Below are positions 47,502-48,750 of a stretch of 48,750 nt of DNA, piece after piece. Position 1 is the first letter of the stretch, and each line of letters begins with the position of its first letter. Origin of the DNA: DASXTB01 sp036505615 (lineage in GTDB: Bacteria > Acidobacteriota > UBA6911 > JACQSX01); assembly GCA_036505615.1 (NCBI GenBank), contig DASXTB010000320.1, positions 1-48,750 on the forward strand, given 5' to 3'. The notes beneath the pieces are model-generated. The model was not told where the DNA came from. It made no database searches and saw nothing but the letters and a program-made list of their open reading frames with translations. Made by a program: the position numbers and the translations under genes.

Positions 47502-48674
47502 TTACGACGACGTCTGCGGCGAGCCGGCGAAAGAGCCGGCATTGCAGAAGAAAGCCTTGACTGAGTCGCACACAAAGTCCACAGCTTCTGCCGTCAGCTC
47601 AGGGTACATGGGAAGGCTGAGAATCTCGTGCGCCATCTTCTCGGTGACCGGAAGCGCGGGCAACCGCCATCCGCGAGACTGAAAGAAATGTTCAACAGCC
47701 GGTTGCAGGTGATTCGGTAGCGGATAGTGAATCCCCGTGGCAACACCTCTCTCTTGTAAGAAGCTTTGGAGTGTCTTCCGAGGCTCCGGTGCTCCAGGAC
47801 CCTCCACTCGAACTACGTACATGTGGTACACGGCGCGTGCGTAGGCCCTCTCAACCGGGGTGCTTACCACATCACGCAGCAGTTCGTTATAAAGCAAAGC
47901 AATTTTACGGCGCCGTCTGTTGCGGTCTTCCAGCTCTCGAAGCGCGACGCGACCGACAGCCGCCTGAATCTCATTGAAGCGCATGTTCCAGCCTGGAATT
48001 TTGTGAACGTACTTCTCTTCCCGCCCGTGATTGCGAAGCATGCGAATCTTGTGCGCCAGGGAATCATCATTGGCGACGATGCATCCGCCGTCGCCCAGCA
48101 CTGTCAGGTTTTTGGATGGAAAAAAGCTGAACGCGCCGGCCGTGCCGAAGGAGCCTACCTTTCGCAAGCGGCCTCCAGTTATATCCCCCTGGTAAGCCGC
48201 GCCCTGGGCCTGAGCGCAATCTTCCACAACCCAAAGGTGTTGCCTGCGCGCGATGCAAAGAATCTCATCCAGGTTCGCCGGGTGGCCGTAAAGGTGAACC
48301 GGTAGTATTCCCACGGTCCGGGAGTTGATCGCAGCCGCGACGTGCGCAGGGTGCAAGGTGAAGGTTTCATCGACGTCGACAAACGAGGGTTTAGCGCCGT
48401 GGTGCAGGATCGGCTCAATACTGGGAAACGCGGTGTGCGAAGGAACAATTACTTCATCGCCGGCACGCAGACCGAGAGCGGAATACAACAAGAACAAGCC
48501 TGTAGTGCAGGAACTGGTAAGCACAGCGTATCTGGTTCCGGTATGCGCTGCCAGCTCGTTCTCGAAGGCCTCGCACTCTTTGCCGAGGATGAAATTACCC
48601 GACTCGATGACGCGCAGGACCGCCGCTTTTATTTCTTCGTTGATGAGCGGCTTGGAGAGCGGTATTTTCATCAT
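47502..48674 (-). CDS. DegT/DnrJ/EryC1/StrS-type sugar aminotransferase
   Basis: A PLP enzyme that aminates a nucleotide-linked keto-sugar. The protein of about 390 residues begins KIPLSKPLINEEIKAAVLRV, with VLTSSCTTGLFLLYSALGL, VPSHTAFPSIEPILHHGA, VVEDCAQAQGA and the PLP Lys in FFPSKNLTVLGDGG. Three possible starts lie together (GTG 48677, ATG 48674, ATG 48671); I use 48674. It heads the minus-strand set with the GT2 and GT-C genes. It differs clearly from the arnB-like gene at 14146, so a different amino sugar is likely. Upstream genes lie outside the window. Confidence 0.85.
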   Translation of the reverse strand: MMKIPLSKPLINEEIKAAVLRVIESGNFILGKECEAFENELAAHTGTRYAVLTSSCTTGLFLLYSALGLRAGDEVIVPSHTAFPSIEPILHHGAKPSFVDVDETFTLHPAHVAAAINSRTVGILPVHLYGHPANLDEILCIARRQHLWVVEDCAQAQGAAYQGDITGGRLRKVGSFGTAGAFSFFPSKNLTVLGDGGCIVANDDSLAHKIRMLRNHGREEKYVHKIPGWNMRFNEIQAAVGRVALRELEDRNRRRRKIALLYNELLRDVVSTPVERAYARAVYHMYVVRVEGPGAPEPRKTLQSFLQERGVATGIHYPLPNHLQPAVEHFFQSRGWRLPALPVTEKMAHEILSLPMYPELTAEAVDFVCDSVKAFFCNAGSFAGSPQTSS

Positions 48675-48750
48675 CACGATCTTTCACAGCCGCTCAGAAT
48701 ACTGCCCGGCGCTTCTGTTCTGCTTCCGCTTCACTTTCGTGGAGCTGGTC

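Noticed and set aside
1..48750. tRNA, rRNA, phage or transposase genes
   Set aside because: I looked for CCA-ended cloverleaf sequences, rRNA landmarks and DDE, Y1 or tyrosine recombinase motifs and found none; the repeats here are non-autonomous.

Overview
The window looks like a chromosomal segment of a Gram-negative, GC-rich soil bacterium, most likely an uncultured Acidobacteriota (inference from gene content; no rRNA or single-copy marker is present). Reasons: an Oar-like TonB-dependent receptor with an N-terminal carboxypeptidase-regulatory-like domain, giant SBBP-type beta-propeller proteins, a full set of lipid A genes, and many short palindromic intergenic repeats.

Region 1 (about 400-6050) is a phosphate module: a PhoB-like response regulator, pstS, pstC, pstA, pstB and phoU, all on the plus strand. 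Two Pho-box-like direct repeats, one before the regulator and one before pstS, each sit exactly 10 nt upstream of a -10-like hexamer, so the module is probably autoregulated. A RAYT-type inverted repeat separates pstS from pstC and a REPIN-like element separates pstA from pstB. Region 2 (6384-9005) is the TonB-dependent receptor.

Region 3 (about 9147-11930) is a small integron cassette array without an integrase (CALIN). A GTTAGGC core site, two good attC sites and one 20-bp remnant attC delimit four cassettes. Three of the four look damaged: a frameshift, an in-frame TAG, and a truncated DUF4160 gene beside an intact DUF2442 gene. A HicBA toxin-antitoxin pair follows; its antitoxin carries an extra N-terminal winged-helix-like domain and its promoter lies inside a palindrome.

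Region 4 (about 12916-26000) is a lipid A and envelope island: an LpxL-type acyltransferase, a split 4-amino-4-deoxy-arabinose-like pathway (ArnB, ArnC, stand-alone ArnA formyltransferase domain, ArnD, ArnT), an LpxD fused to an acyl carrier protein domain, a translationally coupled ketoacyl synthase, a small membrane protein coupled to LpxB, and a Kdo/WaaP-like kinase. Region 5 (26837-36837) holds an orphan ParB-like protein and two tandem paralogous proteins of about 1500 residues, each with a seven-bladed propeller. Region 6 (36921-48674) returns to envelope glycans: a second ArnT-like transferase, a second LpxL, a glycosidase-like/kinase fusion, a GT9 heptosyltransferase, a polytopic membrane protein, and a minus-strand operon of DegT aminotransferase, GT2 glycosyltransferase and a third ArnT-like transferase.

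The gaps between these genes are filled with structured repeats: REPIN-like pairs of inverted hairpins, a roughly 260-bp composite palindrome block present in two inverted copies, a recurrent AAAATGTNNAAACTCCAG linker placed in front of hairpins, and one locus where a telomere-like (GGGTTTC)n tract stands next to a long pyrimidine tract. No tRNA, rRNA, CRISPR array or transposase was found. All identifications come from reading motifs; no database search was run.
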